Shown: in pieces, positions 33,393 through 43,153 of the stretch
How positions within the stretch are numbered: position 1 is the first letter of the stretch
Layout of the letters: the number at the start of each line of letters is the position of its first letter
Source of the DNA: an uncultured bacterium
Lineage (GTDB): Bacteria; Bacillota; Clostridia; Lachnospirales; Lachnospiraceae
Direction of reading: 5' to 3'
NCBI GenBank assembly: GCA_947647735.1
Contig: CANSLJ010000015.1
Location: 30,526-94,525, forward strand
Length of the DNA: 64,000 nucleotides
Translations under genes and position numbers: made by a program
Notes under the pieces: model-generated
Told to the model about the DNA's origin: nothing
The model's input: the letters and a program-made list of their open reading frames with translations, nothing else
Database searches by the model: none

Positions 33393-34045
33393 TTATCCTT
33401 TTGCATTTTTCTCCTTTTTCAGATTAACTTCCCGCCCCAGCATATCAGCCAGCTCCGCCCTCTGTCTCACAGTTCTTTTATCCGCTATATCTTCCAGTAT
33501 ATTTCTCACCAACACCTTCGTATCCTCTCTCACACCCGTCAGACTATCCCTGAACCTCTCAAAATACTTTTTCTTCAACAAGATCCTAACAATCCCCTCC
33601 TGCCCGCAAACTCCCGCACTTTCGGGCTTCTGTACCACTGCTTTACCTTGTCCGCCCCGTCAATGTAAAAGTCCCGCAACTCTCGCCCGAAAAGACAAGC
33701 TTATCCTTGCTTTTATACAGTTCCTTACCTATATAGATCGGCGTACCGTATGCAATTTTCACACAGTTCCGCTTCACTTCCCGCACGATCTTTTTTAAAA
33801 GCATGCCGGAAAATTCCGTCTCAAGCTCTCTAGCGATATGCACATAATAATGACATGTCAAATCCTCATGCTTCTGCATCCCTTTCAGCATCACACTGTT
33901 ACCATTCTCCGGATAGTCCATACGGTATCTCTCGATATCATCCCGGTCCCTCAACGCCTGTCGATGCTTTTTCATAACTTCTGTTTTTGGCGCGATCAGA
34001 TAAAACAGTTGGATGCTATGCATCCCATGACATACCATTGTCAGA
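33393..34045 (-). pseudogene. Decayed gene with two frameshifts, family not recognised
   Basis: Three overlapping frames give one continuous-looking protein: frame A ends ...YGTPIYIGKELYKSKDKLVFSGE (stop near 33643); a second frame continues ELRDFYIDGADKVKQWYRSPKVREFAG (about 33605-33680); a third carries on EGIVRILLKKKYFERFRDSLTGVREDTKVLVRN to the stop at 33393. The joins fall near 33677 and 33605, so at least two indels have occurred. There is no ribosome site at the 5' end, which runs into the AAA-ATPase-like gene stop, so the N-terminus may also be lost. I do not recognise the family. Confidence 0.65.
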
Positions 34046-35638
34046 CTAAGGCAGAAGAAATTCTTCAATAATACAAGTATACTTTTTATCCCTGCCATCC
34101 TTATTATAATTTACGCCGATCAAAAGAATATTACCTTTATATGCTTCCAACGATTTTATATACTGTCGTTCCTTAATCTGTTTGATTGCTCCTTCAGCAG
34201 ACTTACTATATTTTAGTTCAACGATCATAGCCGGTTTATCAGAACACGGTCTTGGCAGAAAAACAATATCCGCATATCCTTTCCCAGACGGCATTTCATC
34301 AATCATTGTATACTCATTCATCGCATTGTAATACGCAAGCTTGATCACACAGCGCAATGAATTTTCATCATTGTATTTTAAGAGAGATGCATTCGCCATA
34401 TGAGATTCCTCAATCCCCGATGCTACTGCCCTTTCATCATGGTTCCACGTAGCTTGCAGCAGACGGTCTGATGCCCTTATCGCTTCAATCACCGGGGACC
34501 AGTCCGTACCTTCCACCGCTCTGCCAAAAGCTCTGCGCACTTCCTCATTCGGAATATATGCCTCCTCACTTCCCGCGTCATATCCCAGATATCCTAAATG
34601 GATCAAAATGGTAAGTACATCATCCCTACTGTTGATCTTTGTCATATCATTTTCAAAGGTTTCAACATTCACCTTACAGCGTTCACCGGCCAGCAGACGG
34701 ATAACTGCATCCTTCATCCCATCCCTGTCGATCGTAATATAATATTTCAAGGACTCATATGCCACTGTACCTGTCCAGTAGTTGTTATATTCTCCGTCAA
34801 GCATAGCATTCGCCACGGAATTAGGGCAGTAAACATGATCAAGCCCTTTAAATCCATAGCCGTCATACCACCTCTGTGCCTCGCTGAAATCCATCTGATA
34901 CCGTTCACAAAGATTCTTTACCTCTTCTTGTGTAAATCCGACATACTCCGCCAGCCTTTTCGGGCTTGTCATCGTGTACTCCCTGAAATTGTTCAGCGCC
35001 GATTCACTATTATATCTTTTGATCGGTAAGATTCCGGTAAGATAAGCAAGGTTCATAAACCTTTGCGACTTTTCCCCCTTGAATAAGCCTCTGAGAAGAT
35101 CAATATACTCATCCTGAAGTTTTTTATCATACTTCTCCTCCCTGAAGATCGTATCCCATTCATCTATAATGATCACAAAGCGCTCACCTGTCTTTTCATT
35201 AATATCCGCAAGCGTCAACGGAAGAGAAGATGCCTTGTCCTTCACAAATTCAGAATAAATATCCCTCAATTCATTTATTACACACTCCTGGAGGTACAAA
35301 ACGAAATCTTCCTCTTTCGGCATCGTCACTTTCAGTTCTGCGATGTCTATCTGGATCACATTATATTGATTTAAATGCTGTCTAAAATCCTTTTCCTTTG
35401 CAATCTTATAATCCACAAACAGCTCAGCCGAATCACACCCCCTGCTATAATATGCTGCTATCATCCGCGCCGCGATGGATTTTCCAAAACGTCTGGGTCT
35501 GCTGACACACACATAGCGCTGCTCAGAATTGATCACCTGATTCAAGTATTCCAACATCCCGGTCTTATCTACATAAATTTGCGAATAAAGCACTGCCGAT
35601 GCAAAGCTGTCATTTCCCGGATTTACATACTGCCCCAT
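34046..35638 (-). CDS. AAA-ATPase-like protein with C-terminal PD-(D/E)XK nuclease-type domain
   Basis: 530 aa. The N-terminal AAA-ATPase-like domain has the Walker A substitute CVSRPRRFGKSIAARM (about 44-58), a Walker B-like FVIIIDEWDTIF and LAYLTGILPIKRYNSESALNNF. The C-terminal about 110 residues carry a PD-(D/E)XK-type core: GKGYADIVFLPR, then MIVELKYSK, with D and ExK residues spaced as expected. Proteins of this type are widespread, often in many copies, in gut Bacteroidetes and Clostridia; their role is unknown, mobile or defence-related functions being guesses. The length is complete for the family. Confidence 0.88.
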   Translation of the reverse strand: MGQYVNPGNDSFASAVLYSQIYVDKTGMLEYLNQVINSEQRYVCVSRPRRFGKSIAARMIAAYYSRGCDSAELFVDYKIAKEKDFRQHLNQYNVIQIDIAELKVTMPKEEDFVLYLQECVINELRDIYSEFVKDKASSLPLTLADINEKTGERFVIIIDEWDTIFREEKYDKKLQDEYIDLLRGLFKGEKSQRFMNLAYLTGILPIKRYNSESALNNFREYTMTSPKRLAEYVGFTQEEVKNLCERYQMDFSEAQRWYDGYGFKGLDHVYCPNSVANAMLDGEYNNYWTGTVAYESLKYYITIDRDGMKDAVIRLLAGERCKVNVETFENDMTKINSRDDVLTILIHLGYLGYDAGSEEAYIPNEEVRRAFGRAVEGTDWSPVIEAIRASDRLLQATWNHDERAVASGIEESHMANASLLKYNDENSLRCVIKLAYYNAMNEYTMIDEMPSGKGYADIVFLPRPCSDKPAMIVELKYSKSAEGAIKQIKERQYIKSLEAYKGNILLIGVNYNKDGRDKKYTCIIEEFLLP

Positions 35639-35658
35639 CTTTATACCTCCACAGATAT

Positions 35659-36117
35659 CTATACCCTCTTCACCATAACATCATAACACAAAAAGTCATT
35701 ATTCTCCGTAGGAATGATATGAAATTCAGTATCTTCATACCCTCTCTTTCGATACATGCTTTTCGCCGGCAGTGAGACGGCAAGTACGATCTCAGGATAT
35801 TGACTCAAAATAATACCCTCCGCATAGTCAAGCATTTCCGTGCCATAGCCTTTTCCCCGATATTCCGGCAGGACAAACAGCCTGCATATCTCATTCCCCT
35901 TTAGCGTCACTGTCCCCACAGCATTCTGCTCTGCGTCAAGGTAGAGGAACACCTGATGTTTCCCCATATCGTTGACAATATTCGCTTCTCTGTGGTGTTC
36001 CAGAAAAAACTCCACCGCGCCTTTCGGATAATAGTGCGGATATATCTCGGATATTGTTATTCTGCATATATCTTTCACTATGTCCGCATCAGACAATACA
36101 GCCCGCTTAATACTCAT
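35659..36117 (-). CDS. GNAT family N-acetyltransferase
   Basis: 152 aa with the acetyl-CoA motif ICRLFVLPEYRGKGYGTEMLDYAE (about 83-106) and the C-terminal SMYRKRGYEDTEF. It overlaps the stop of the pseudouridine synthase gene by 4 nt (ATGA) and so is translated from the same message. The substrate is unknown; the coupling to an rRNA-modifying enzyme does not by itself indicate ribosomal protein acetylation. Confidence 0.85.
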   Translation of the reverse strand: MSIKRAVLSDADIVKDICRITISEIYPHYYPKGAVEFFLEHHREANIVNDMGKHQVFLYLDAEQNAVGTVTLKGNEICRLFVLPEYRGKGYGTEMLDYAEGIILSQYPEIVLAVSLPAKSMYRKRGYEDTEFHIIPTENNDFLCYDVMVKRV

Positions 36118-37145
36118 ATATCCCCGCCTTTTTCTTCCATTTTCCTAAACAACTCCGGCATTGGAGCCGTCACCGTCTTTCCCGACAGATATCCGAACTC
36201 TCCTTCAATTTCCGGAAATTCCACCCTGTATGCATGAAGAAGCTGATATTGTAGTCCTATATCCGCCCACGCCAGATCCTGTTTCTTTTCAGATTTCCAG
36301 CCGTACTTGATATCTCCCAGCACCGGATGCCCGATCCCGGCGAGATGCGCCCTGATCTGATGGCTCTTCCCAGTCACCAGCAGGATCTCCAGCTTAGTAC
36401 AATCCCTATCCCTGCAATAAGAAAGAGGCTTTATCTCTGTTTCTATTTTCTGGAACTTTTCTCCTGTTTCAATATGCAGTGCCTGCTTCCGATACTCCTC
36501 CTCCGAGAGCACCACCGACCGGTTTTTCTCTTCGTCCTTTTTCAGATACCCCTTTAAAACAATCGAATGTTCTACCTTCCCCTTTACATAGGTAAGATAA
36601 TATTTATGCAGACTTCTGTCCCGCAGGATCTCCGACAAAAACCGGCTCCCCCGCAGCGTCTTTCCGCAGAGCAGAAGCCCGCTAGTATTCCGGTCCAGCC
36701 TATTACACACAGACGGGCGGAACCGCATAAGTTCCTCCTCTGTTATCACCCCCTTATGAAGCAGATAACCTATCATCCATTCATTTGCGGAGAAGTCTCC
36801 TCTCTCTGCTTTCTGAGACAGAACACCCGCAGGCTTATTTAAAATCAGGATATCTTCATCCTCATAGACAACCGGAATATTCTGAAGCCTTCCATACAAA
36901 GGCCGGTTAGAGTCCTCCAGTCTTCCGGCAAATTTTGAAAAAGTTTCCTCCGAAAAAAACAGCTTCACCACATCCTTTTCAGCAAGCAATTCGTTCCCTT
37001 CAGCTTTCTTATCATTCAGTGTAATATTCTTTTTCCGCAACATCTTATATAAAAAACCGGAAGACGCCATTGGCAGCAACCTTTTCAGATATTTGTCAAA
37101 CCGTCCTCCCGCCTCTCTCCCTGTCACAACAAATTTCTGCATCAC
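36114..37145 (-). CDS. RluA-family 23S rRNA pseudouridine synthase
   Basis: 343 aa: S4 RNA-binding domain (about 8-70, GGRFDKYLKRLLPMASSGFLYKMLRKKNITLNDKKAEG), then the catalytic domain with ILILNKPAGVLSQK, the active-site Asp in VCNRLDRNTSGLLLCGKT and the C-terminal TGKSHQIRAHLAGIGHPVLGD. RluC/RluD-type length and architecture. It isomerises uridines in large-subunit rRNA; the exact site is not predictable. Forms an operon with the GNAT gene downstream. Confidence 0.93.
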   Translation of the reverse strand: MMQKFVVTGREAGGRFDKYLKRLLPMASSGFLYKMLRKKNITLNDKKAEGNELLAEKDVVKLFFSEETFSKFAGRLEDSNRPLYGRLQNIPVVYEDEDILILNKPAGVLSQKAERGDFSANEWMIGYLLHKGVITEEELMRFRPSVCNRLDRNTSGLLLCGKTLRGSRFLSEILRDRSLHKYYLTYVKGKVEHSIVLKGYLKKDEEKNRSVVLSEEEYRKQALHIETGEKFQKIETEIKPLSYCRDRDCTKLEILLVTGKSHQIRAHLAGIGHPVLGDIKYGWKSEKKQDLAWADIGLQYQLLHAYRVEFPEIEGEFGYLSGKTVTAPMPELFRKMEEKGGDI

Positions 37146-37184
37146 ACCCCCGCATTTCTATCTGATCTGTTTATGGTTACCAGA

Positions 37185-39350
37185 TCAGTCGCTTTCTATC
37201 TCCCCTGTAACATCATTCAACAGATAAACTTTCTCATCCCTCCCTGTATCAGCCCGGGATGTCACATAGTAAATTTCATGATAAAGCTGCTCATCTTTAC
37301 TGATCAGTCCATTATAATAAATATAATCCCCATCCCATTGCTTACCCACCTCTTCCTCTGTCCACTCCGTTCCAGGAACAGTATAATAGTAATCCGGTAA
37401 TTCGGCTCCTTTTAACAACTCATATCCCTCTTTCTGCCATGTCTCATAAAGCAGTTCTTCTTTTTCGGCTTCCACCACCATACTATCTTTCAAAATGTCC
37501 AGTGCCTGCGCCGAAGTATAATTCGTTTTCGGTTTTTCCCCATGAATCCTGTAGGACATGTCATATAAATCAAGTTCCGGAAACGCCTTATGAGAGGGAT
37601 GTTCCGAATCCGCAATATCTACCCTGACCATGCGATAGCCATCCATGGCAATGACATACCTGCACCATACAGAGTTTTTCTCATTCCTTACCTCCACATC
37701 ATAACCATAAGAAAAATTGCAGTCTCCCGCAGTAATTTCCTTTGCCCGTTCCAATTTTCCCTTTTGATAGAGGTAAATTTCTATATCCGCTGAACCCTCA
37801 CTGCTTCCCCACGCGTTTTTCATCATCAGATAACCTTCCCCCAGAAAGATACCGCAGTAAGGATCCCCTCTCATGCCTCCGTTGTCTTTACCCGGCATAT
37901 ATTTTACCATAAACTCTTTCATGGAACCATCCGCCTGCTGTAAAAGAACAAACAGTTCTCTTTCTCCTTCAAACTTTTCAGAATACTCTTTTGATATACC
38001 ATAGAAAGCTCCATCCAACACAAAAACAATATCCTTCTTCCCGTCTTTGTTTAAATCTCCCTCCGCATAATCGATGCATTCATATTCTGTAATATCCGGA
38101 TATTGCTCTTCCATCCAGTAGTTTACCCACTCTATTTCTTTCTCCTCAACACCGCTCCGAAAAGAAAGTAATGGTACATCCCATACTGGCCTTAAATCCT
38201 CACACGGATTTCCACTCACCGTCACATACATCAGTTCCTCTTTTCCCGCAAGAGGCGACAGATCCGAAATCCGGTTGCCGGAAAGCCCTGCCTGATTCAG
38301 ATGCGAAAGATTTTTCAAGGCCGAAATATCACGTATTTCATTCCCGTCAAGCGCCAGATCATACAGCTCTGACAGATTTGCAAGCGGTGAAATATCTATT
38401 ATCCTGTTCTGATATGCCCCCAATCGCTCCAGTTTCGCAAGCCCCGCAAGAGGTGTTAAATCCTCAACAGAATTTCCGTTCAAATTAAGGCTTTGCAGTT
38501 CTTTCAAATCGCTCAGGAAACGGATATCCGTAATACCACACTCCTGCAATCCCAGATCCTGCATCTTGGACAACTTTCCGACCACATCCATATTTCGGGC
38601 GTCCGCATTGCCGGCAAGTGATAACTCCACCAGCTCCGGCAGTTTTTCCAATACGGCAAGATCATCCACCGGCGTCTCATACAAAGAAAGCCTTTCAAGC
38701 TGCGGCATTTCTTCCAGAAACAAAATATCTTTCAGCCGGCAGTTCGGCAGGAAGAGTTCCTTCACCGTCTTCATCTCTGTCAGGAAAGAAAAATCAATCT
38801 CTTCCTTCGCAGCACGCTCTATGTAAAGCTGTTCCAGTCTGGAAAGTTTTGCAACAGGCGTAAAATCCACTATCCCGCCCTCATTCCGGGAATAGGCATC
38901 GATCGTAAGACTTTCCAGGTTCGGCAACAACGCCAGATCTTCCAGAGAACAGATTGAAGCACTGCTGCATGGGGCCTCTCGCAAAGTCAAACTTTTACAG
39001 GCACGCAGTTTTTGCTGAATGATCTCCTTTGAATCCTCTTCCCGAATACCTGCATCATACCAAACGCACCTGCGGACTCCCGCATCTTTCACAAGCTCTG
39101 CCAATATCTCCTCTGCATTACTTTCCTCCCCGTCTGCTTCTTCCTCTTCTGTTTTTTTCGCCACTGCTTCATCATCTTCTGAAATGATTTCGTTCTGCTC
39201 CCGCCTGTATTCTTTTTCCGCCTCAGGTTTAAAATCTGTGCGCCCGCATCCGGTTAAAAACAGGCAGACTGCCTCTGTCACACACAATATTTTTAGCTGA
39301 AATCCCAGTCTTCTTTTTATACGAATCTCAGTCTTATCTTTCCCGCCCAT
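37185..39350 (-). CDS. Leucine-rich-repeat lipoprotein
   Basis: 721 aa. Signal peptide with lipobox LTGC (Cys35), a Glu-rich spacer (about 41-82), then roughly twelve 22-residue leucine-rich repeats of the internalin type (about 118-390; for example LQSLNLNGNSVEDLTPLAGLAK). The C-terminal 330 residues contain a calcium-loop-like GDLNKDGKKDIVFVLDG (431-447) and an unassigned domain. It should be exposed on the cell surface and bind a protein partner or other ligand. The 5' end may begin a little inside the chosen start. Two neighbours at 41.9-44.4 kb have similar DxNxDG loops. Confidence 0.85.
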   Translation of the reverse strand: MGGKDKTEIRIKRRLGFQLKILCVTEAVCLFLTGCGRTDFKPEAEKEYRREQNEIISEDDEAVAKKTEEEEADGEESNAEEILAELVKDAGVRRCVWYDAGIREEDSKEIIQQKLRACKSLTLREAPCSSASICSLEDLALLPNLESLTIDAYSRNEGGIVDFTPVAKLSRLEQLYIERAAKEEIDFSFLTEMKTVKELFLPNCRLKDILFLEEMPQLERLSLYETPVDDLAVLEKLPELVELSLAGNADARNMDVVGKLSKMQDLGLQECGITDIRFLSDLKELQSLNLNGNSVEDLTPLAGLAKLERLGAYQNRIIDISPLANLSELYDLALDGNEIRDISALKNLSHLNQAGLSGNRISDLSPLAGKEELMYVTVSGNPCEDLRPVWDVPLLSFRSGVEEKEIEWVNYWMEEQYPDITEYECIDYAEGDLNKDGKKDIVFVLDGAFYGISKEYSEKFEGERELFVLLQQADGSMKEFMVKYMPGKDNGGMRGDPYCGIFLGEGYLMMKNAWGSSEGSADIEIYLYQKGKLERAKEITAGDCNFSYGYDVEVRNEKNSVWCRYVIAMDGYRMVRVDIADSEHPSHKAFPELDLYDMSYRIHGEKPKTNYTSAQALDILKDSMVVEAEKEELLYETWQKEGYELLKGAELPDYYYTVPGTEWTEEEVGKQWDGDYIYYNGLISKDEQLYHEIYYVTSRADTGRDEKVYLLNDVTGEIESD

Positions 39351-39440
39351 ATTTTTTCATCTTTCTCCATCTATCTGCGGTGCTTTTGCTGTACAGTTCC
39401 ATACATACTGTACGAAATTTTATCTGCACCTTTCCGTTTC

Positions 39441-40013
39441 TTACAAAGACAGATTCTCCATCAGCTCCAGCACCTTCTCATCAAACTCCCGGTTATCCTC
39501 CATCGCCGACTCCTGCAGAGAAGCCACCCGCTCCAGATACTTCTCCTTGTCCCGAAAGATCTTTACCGTAATATCCTTAAAACCGTTCTGCGCAAACAGT
39601 GTTTTCAAATGCTGGTTACAGGCAGCCTCATCAAAACCATCCTGCTCTGTGATCCCTGCCATATTTTTTCCCTTCATCACAAGATGACTGATCTGGAAAT
39701 TCTTCGCATAGCTGGTCAGATACAGATCATACCGCTGGGAAAGCCCTTCCGTCCTCCTGGCAACGGCCTTCTTTATCTCTTCCGAGCACCCCTTCGCCTT
39801 AAAAAACATGATCATGCTGACCGCGCTCTTGCTAGCTGGCAGACACCCTAATACCGCCACAAGCGTCAACAGATTTTTATTCGACTTCGTAGTAATATAT
39901 CCTGCAATATATAAAGATGCTGAAATGCCGAACATCACCACCGTTTTGATGATCTCCCATCTTCGCTGTCTTGCAATATAACCGTAAGTTCCTTTTTTGT
40001 TATTCCAGGGCAT
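39441..40013 (-). CDS. Conserved-looking two-helix membrane protein, function unknown
   Basis: 190 aa. A basic start (MPWNNKKGTYGYIARQRRWE), two membrane segments (about 22-42 and 47-70), and a cytoplasmic part (about 75-190) with KGCSEEIKKAVARRTEGLSQRYDLYLTSYAKNF and an acidic C-terminus. I know no characterised relative. It begins 10 nt after the ygiQ-like gene stop, so it is likely cotranscribed with it. Confidence 0.7.
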   Translation of the reverse strand: MPWNNKKGTYGYIARQRRWEIIKTVVMFGISASLYIAGYITTKSNKNLLTLVAVLGCLPASKSAVSMIMFFKAKGCSEEIKKAVARRTEGLSQRYDLYLTSYAKNFQISHLVMKGKNMAGITEQDGFDEAACNQHLKTLFAQNGFKDITVKIFRDKEKYLERVASLQESAMEDNREFDEKVLELMENLSL

Positions 40014-40023
40014 AATCTCTCCT

Positions 40024-41901
40024 TTACCGCTGTCTCCTATTTATTCTGCCAGTATTACTATTCCTCTTAGAAACCGTTTTTTGCTTCCCGCTTTTCCGTA
40101 TTCTCCTCGGCGGGATCAGACACCTCCTGTCAAACCCTATCAGATCCTCCCTGTGGGCAAGCAGAAGCGCCTCCTTCACCAGCTCATAATTCTCCGGCTC
40201 CTTATACTGCATCAACGCCCTCTGCATCGCCTTCTCATGAGGATTTTTCGTGATATGTACGCTCGTTCCGGTCCGCGGATCGATCCCCGTATAAAACATC
40301 ACCGTGGAAAGCGTGGAGGGCGTCGGATAAAAATCCTGTACCTGCTCCGGCTTATGCCCTGTATCCCGCAGATACTCCGCCAGTTCGATGGCCTCCTTCA
40401 AAGACGCGCCGGGATGGGAACTCATCAGATAAGGCACCAGATACTGTTTCAATCCCAGCTTTTTATTATACTCCTCATACTTTCTGACAAACCTGTCATA
40501 AACCTGCCGTCCGGGCTTCCCCATATAATACAAAACCCGGTCCGATACATGCTCCGGCGCCACCTTGCACTGCCCGCTCACATGATATTGTATCATCTCC
40601 TTTAAGAACCTGTCACCCTTTTCTTCCAGTAGATAATCAAACCGTACCCCGGAACGGATAAAGACCTTTTTCACCCCGGGCAATGCCCTCAGCTTCTTTA
40701 ACAGACTGATATAATCCTCGTGGGAGCTGTCCAGATTCCGGCAGGGCTCCGGAAACAGGCACTGCCTGTTTTTGCACACCCCGTGCTGCAGCTGCTTCTG
40801 ACAGGAAGGATGCCGGAAATTGGCGGTGGGCCCGCCCACATCATGGATATATCCCTTAAAATCAGACTGCCTCGTCATCCACTCTGCCTCCCTCAGCAGA
40901 GACTCATGACTCCGCACCTGCACGATCCGCCCCTGATGAAAAGTCAACGCGCAGAAATTGCAACCGCCAAAACATCCTCTGCAACTGATCAGTGAAAACT
41001 TCACCTCCGACATGGCAGGCACGCCGCCCTGTTTCTCATAAGCAGGATGAGGTGCCCGCATATAGGGCAGATCATAAATATCATCCATCTCCTGCATGGA
41101 AAGGGGCTCCTGAGGCGGATTCTGCACCACAAACACCTTGTTCGGATAAGGCTCGATCAGCGCCTTCCCCTGAAAAGGATCTGTATTCTCATACTGCCGC
41201 ATAAAGCTTTCCGCATAAAGCCTCTTCTCCACCCTGCATTCCTCATAGGAAGGCAGCATAAGCCCCTCATAGACAGAAGAAATATCCTGCGTCCGGTAGA
41301 CCGTCCCCCTGATAAACGTGATATCCCTCACCGCAATCCCCGCATCCAGAGCCTCCGCGATCTCCACAATGCTCTTTTCCCCCATCCCGTAACTGATCAG
41401 ATCCGCCCCTGCATCCAGCAGGATCGACCGCTTATAGGAATCCGACCAATAATCATAATGGGCGAGCCGCCGAAGAGAAGCCTCTATACCGCCCAGTATA
41501 ATCGGCACATCTTTATAGGTCCGGCGGATCAGATTGCTGTAAACTACCGCCGCATGATCTGGCCTTTTTCCTGCTTCCCCGCCCGGCGTATAGGCATCCT
41601 CCCGACGCCTCTTTTTGGAAACATAATAATGATTCACCATAGAATCCATGTTTCCGGAAGAGACTAAAAATCCGAGCCGAGGCCTTCCCAAAACAGTGAT
41701 GCTCTCATCCCTCTTCCAGTCCGGTTGGGAGATGATCCCCACCGTAAATCCATGCGCCTGTAACACCCTGCTGATGATCGCATGCCCGAAAGAGGGATGG
41801 TCCACATAGGCATCCCCGATCACATACACAAAATCAAGCTGCCCTATATGCTGTTTTTCCATGTCCTCCCGGGATATCGGGAGAAATCCGTTTTCCGCCA
41901 T
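40024..41901 (-). CDS. YgiQ-family radical SAM protein
   Basis: 625 aa. N-terminal YgiQ domain (DFVYVIGDAYVDHPSFGHAIISRVLQAHGF, GGIEASLRRLAHYDYWSD) followed by the radical SAM core with the cluster motif CRGCFGGCNFCAL (Cx3Cx2C) near residue 300 and a C-terminal section with VAPEHVSDRVLYYMGKPG. A basic low-complexity tail ends the protein. YgiQ proteins are widely conserved but their substrate is undefined. Full family length. Confidence 0.92.
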   Translation of the reverse strand: MAENGFLPISREDMEKQHIGQLDFVYVIGDAYVDHPSFGHAIISRVLQAHGFTVGIISQPDWKRDESITVLGRPRLGFLVSSGNMDSMVNHYYVSKKRRREDAYTPGGEAGKRPDHAAVVYSNLIRRTYKDVPIILGGIEASLRRLAHYDYWSDSYKRSILLDAGADLISYGMGEKSIVEIAEALDAGIAVRDITFIRGTVYRTQDISSVYEGLMLPSYEECRVEKRLYAESFMRQYENTDPFQGKALIEPYPNKVFVVQNPPQEPLSMQEMDDIYDLPYMRAPHPAYEKQGGVPAMSEVKFSLISCRGCFGGCNFCALTFHQGRIVQVRSHESLLREAEWMTRQSDFKGYIHDVGGPTANFRHPSCQKQLQHGVCKNRQCLFPEPCRNLDSSHEDYISLLKKLRALPGVKKVFIRSGVRFDYLLEEKGDRFLKEMIQYHVSGQCKVAPEHVSDRVLYYMGKPGRQVYDRFVRKYEEYNKKLGLKQYLVPYLMSSHPGASLKEAIELAEYLRDTGHKPEQVQDFYPTPSTLSTVMFYTGIDPRTGTSVHITKNPHEKAMQRALMQYKEPENYELVKEALLLAHREDLIGFDRRCLIPPRRIRKSGKQKTVSKRNSNTGRINRRQR

Positions 41902-41955
41902 CTGTCAATTCCTTTTTCTCTGCTTCTGCTCAATTATTTTTCCAATCTGCCATTC

Positions 41956-43143
41956 TCAGCGCAACCGTCGTTTCCCGGGAACCTCCTTCACCCGGAACGC
42001 ATCCACCGCAAGTTCCGCTTTCCCCTCTATCGTATAAACGATACTGTACTCTGTATCTTTCACAAGACAGCCGTCTATCACATAATCGTACAATTCGGTT
42101 CGATGCAGAATATTGACAATATTTTCTCCATTATAGGAATCCACCCATAACATCATCGGCGCTCCGTCCCGTTCTCTTATGCTGTTATCAACTGCTTCCA
42201 TGACCGCCTTCTCTCTTGCTTCCTCCTCCATCTGAAAGCCCAGCCACTCCGGATACATATTGGAAGTAGTCCAAACCCATTTCTCATAGCGTTCCGGCTC
42301 CCCGTCATTGTCAATATCGCTAGAAATGACAGCTCTTCCCTCTGTACTCTCAGTTTCCTGCTCCTCCACATCCCCGAGAACCGTTTCATACCTGCCCGCC
42401 TTCTCATAAACGTCCTGCGCTTTCCGTTTCTCCCTCTCAGCAATCTCCCAATAACCGTCCTGACAGAACGCCACAGATACCTCCTGTTTCTCCGGCACCA
42501 GATTCAACCAGACAGTCTCCACCAGTTCTCCATCCTGATATCCCTCCAGAACCTTTCCGCTCAGCATTTTACTGCCATAATCGAGCTCGTTGCGCCATAC
42601 ATAATTTTTTCCTTCCCAACTGATCACGCCATATCTCCATATATATTCCCCACTGCCAACCCCCGTTCTTCGATATATGCCGTCTCCGCCTCCCTGATAC
42701 AATACATATTCCCCATAACCGCCGGAACCGCCAAAATATTCCTCCGAAAAAATATCCTCATAACCATCGTTGTCGAGATCCACCCGTATCATCTCCAGAC
42801 TCCCAGGACTATTCTCAACCCATGCCAGAATACCCGCAATATCTGCGCTTTTCACCCCCGCTTCCTGCATATCAGCCTGGGAAAGTACCTTTCCGGTTTC
42901 CAGAGATTCCAGCAGTTCGTACGCCGTTCCCTTTAAAACCGCCCGTGACAATGCCTCCACCAGACCATCCGGCACCACCTTCTCCCCGCCGGGCACATCA
43001 TGCAGCATATAATAAAGTTCCTCCGACGCATGCCCCCGGTAAAACTGCGTATATAATTCCTGCACCCCGGGATTTATCTCCCACTCCTCCTTTTGGAACG
43101 TTCCCGAGGAAAGGCATTCCCCCTTCTCCCCCTCCGTCAGCAT
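41956..43143 (-). CDS. Hypothetical protein with calcium-loop-like motifs
   Basis: 395 aa, no clear signal peptide or membrane segment from this start. Two Asp-rich loops resembling EF-hand/FG-GAP loops are visible: RVDLDNDGYEDIFSEEYFGGSGGYGEYVLY near residue 120 and SSDIDNDGEPERYEKWVW near residue 275. It follows the secreted protein gene at 43154-44359 by 10 nt. Since that partner is exported, either this product is cytoplasmic or the two were once joined. Function unknown. AGG-type ribosome site is weak (GAGGTTTTCATT). Confidence 0.6.
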   Translation of the reverse strand: MLTEGEKGECLSSGTFQKEEWEINPGVQELYTQFYRGHASEELYYMLHDVPGGEKVVPDGLVEALSRAVLKGTAYELLESLETGKVLSQADMQEAGVKSADIAGILAWVENSPGSLEMIRVDLDNDGYEDIFSEEYFGGSGGYGEYVLYQGGGDGIYRRTGVGSGEYIWRYGVISWEGKNYVWRNELDYGSKMLSGKVLEGYQDGELVETVWLNLVPEKQEVSVAFCQDGYWEIAEREKRKAQDVYEKAGRYETVLGDVEEQETESTEGRAVISSDIDNDGEPERYEKWVWTTSNMYPEWLGFQMEEEAREKAVMEAVDNSIRERDGAPMMLWVDSYNGENIVNILHRTELYDYVIDGCLVKDTEYSIVYTIEGKAELAVDAFRVKEVPGKRRLR

Positions 43144-43153
43144 AATGAAAACC

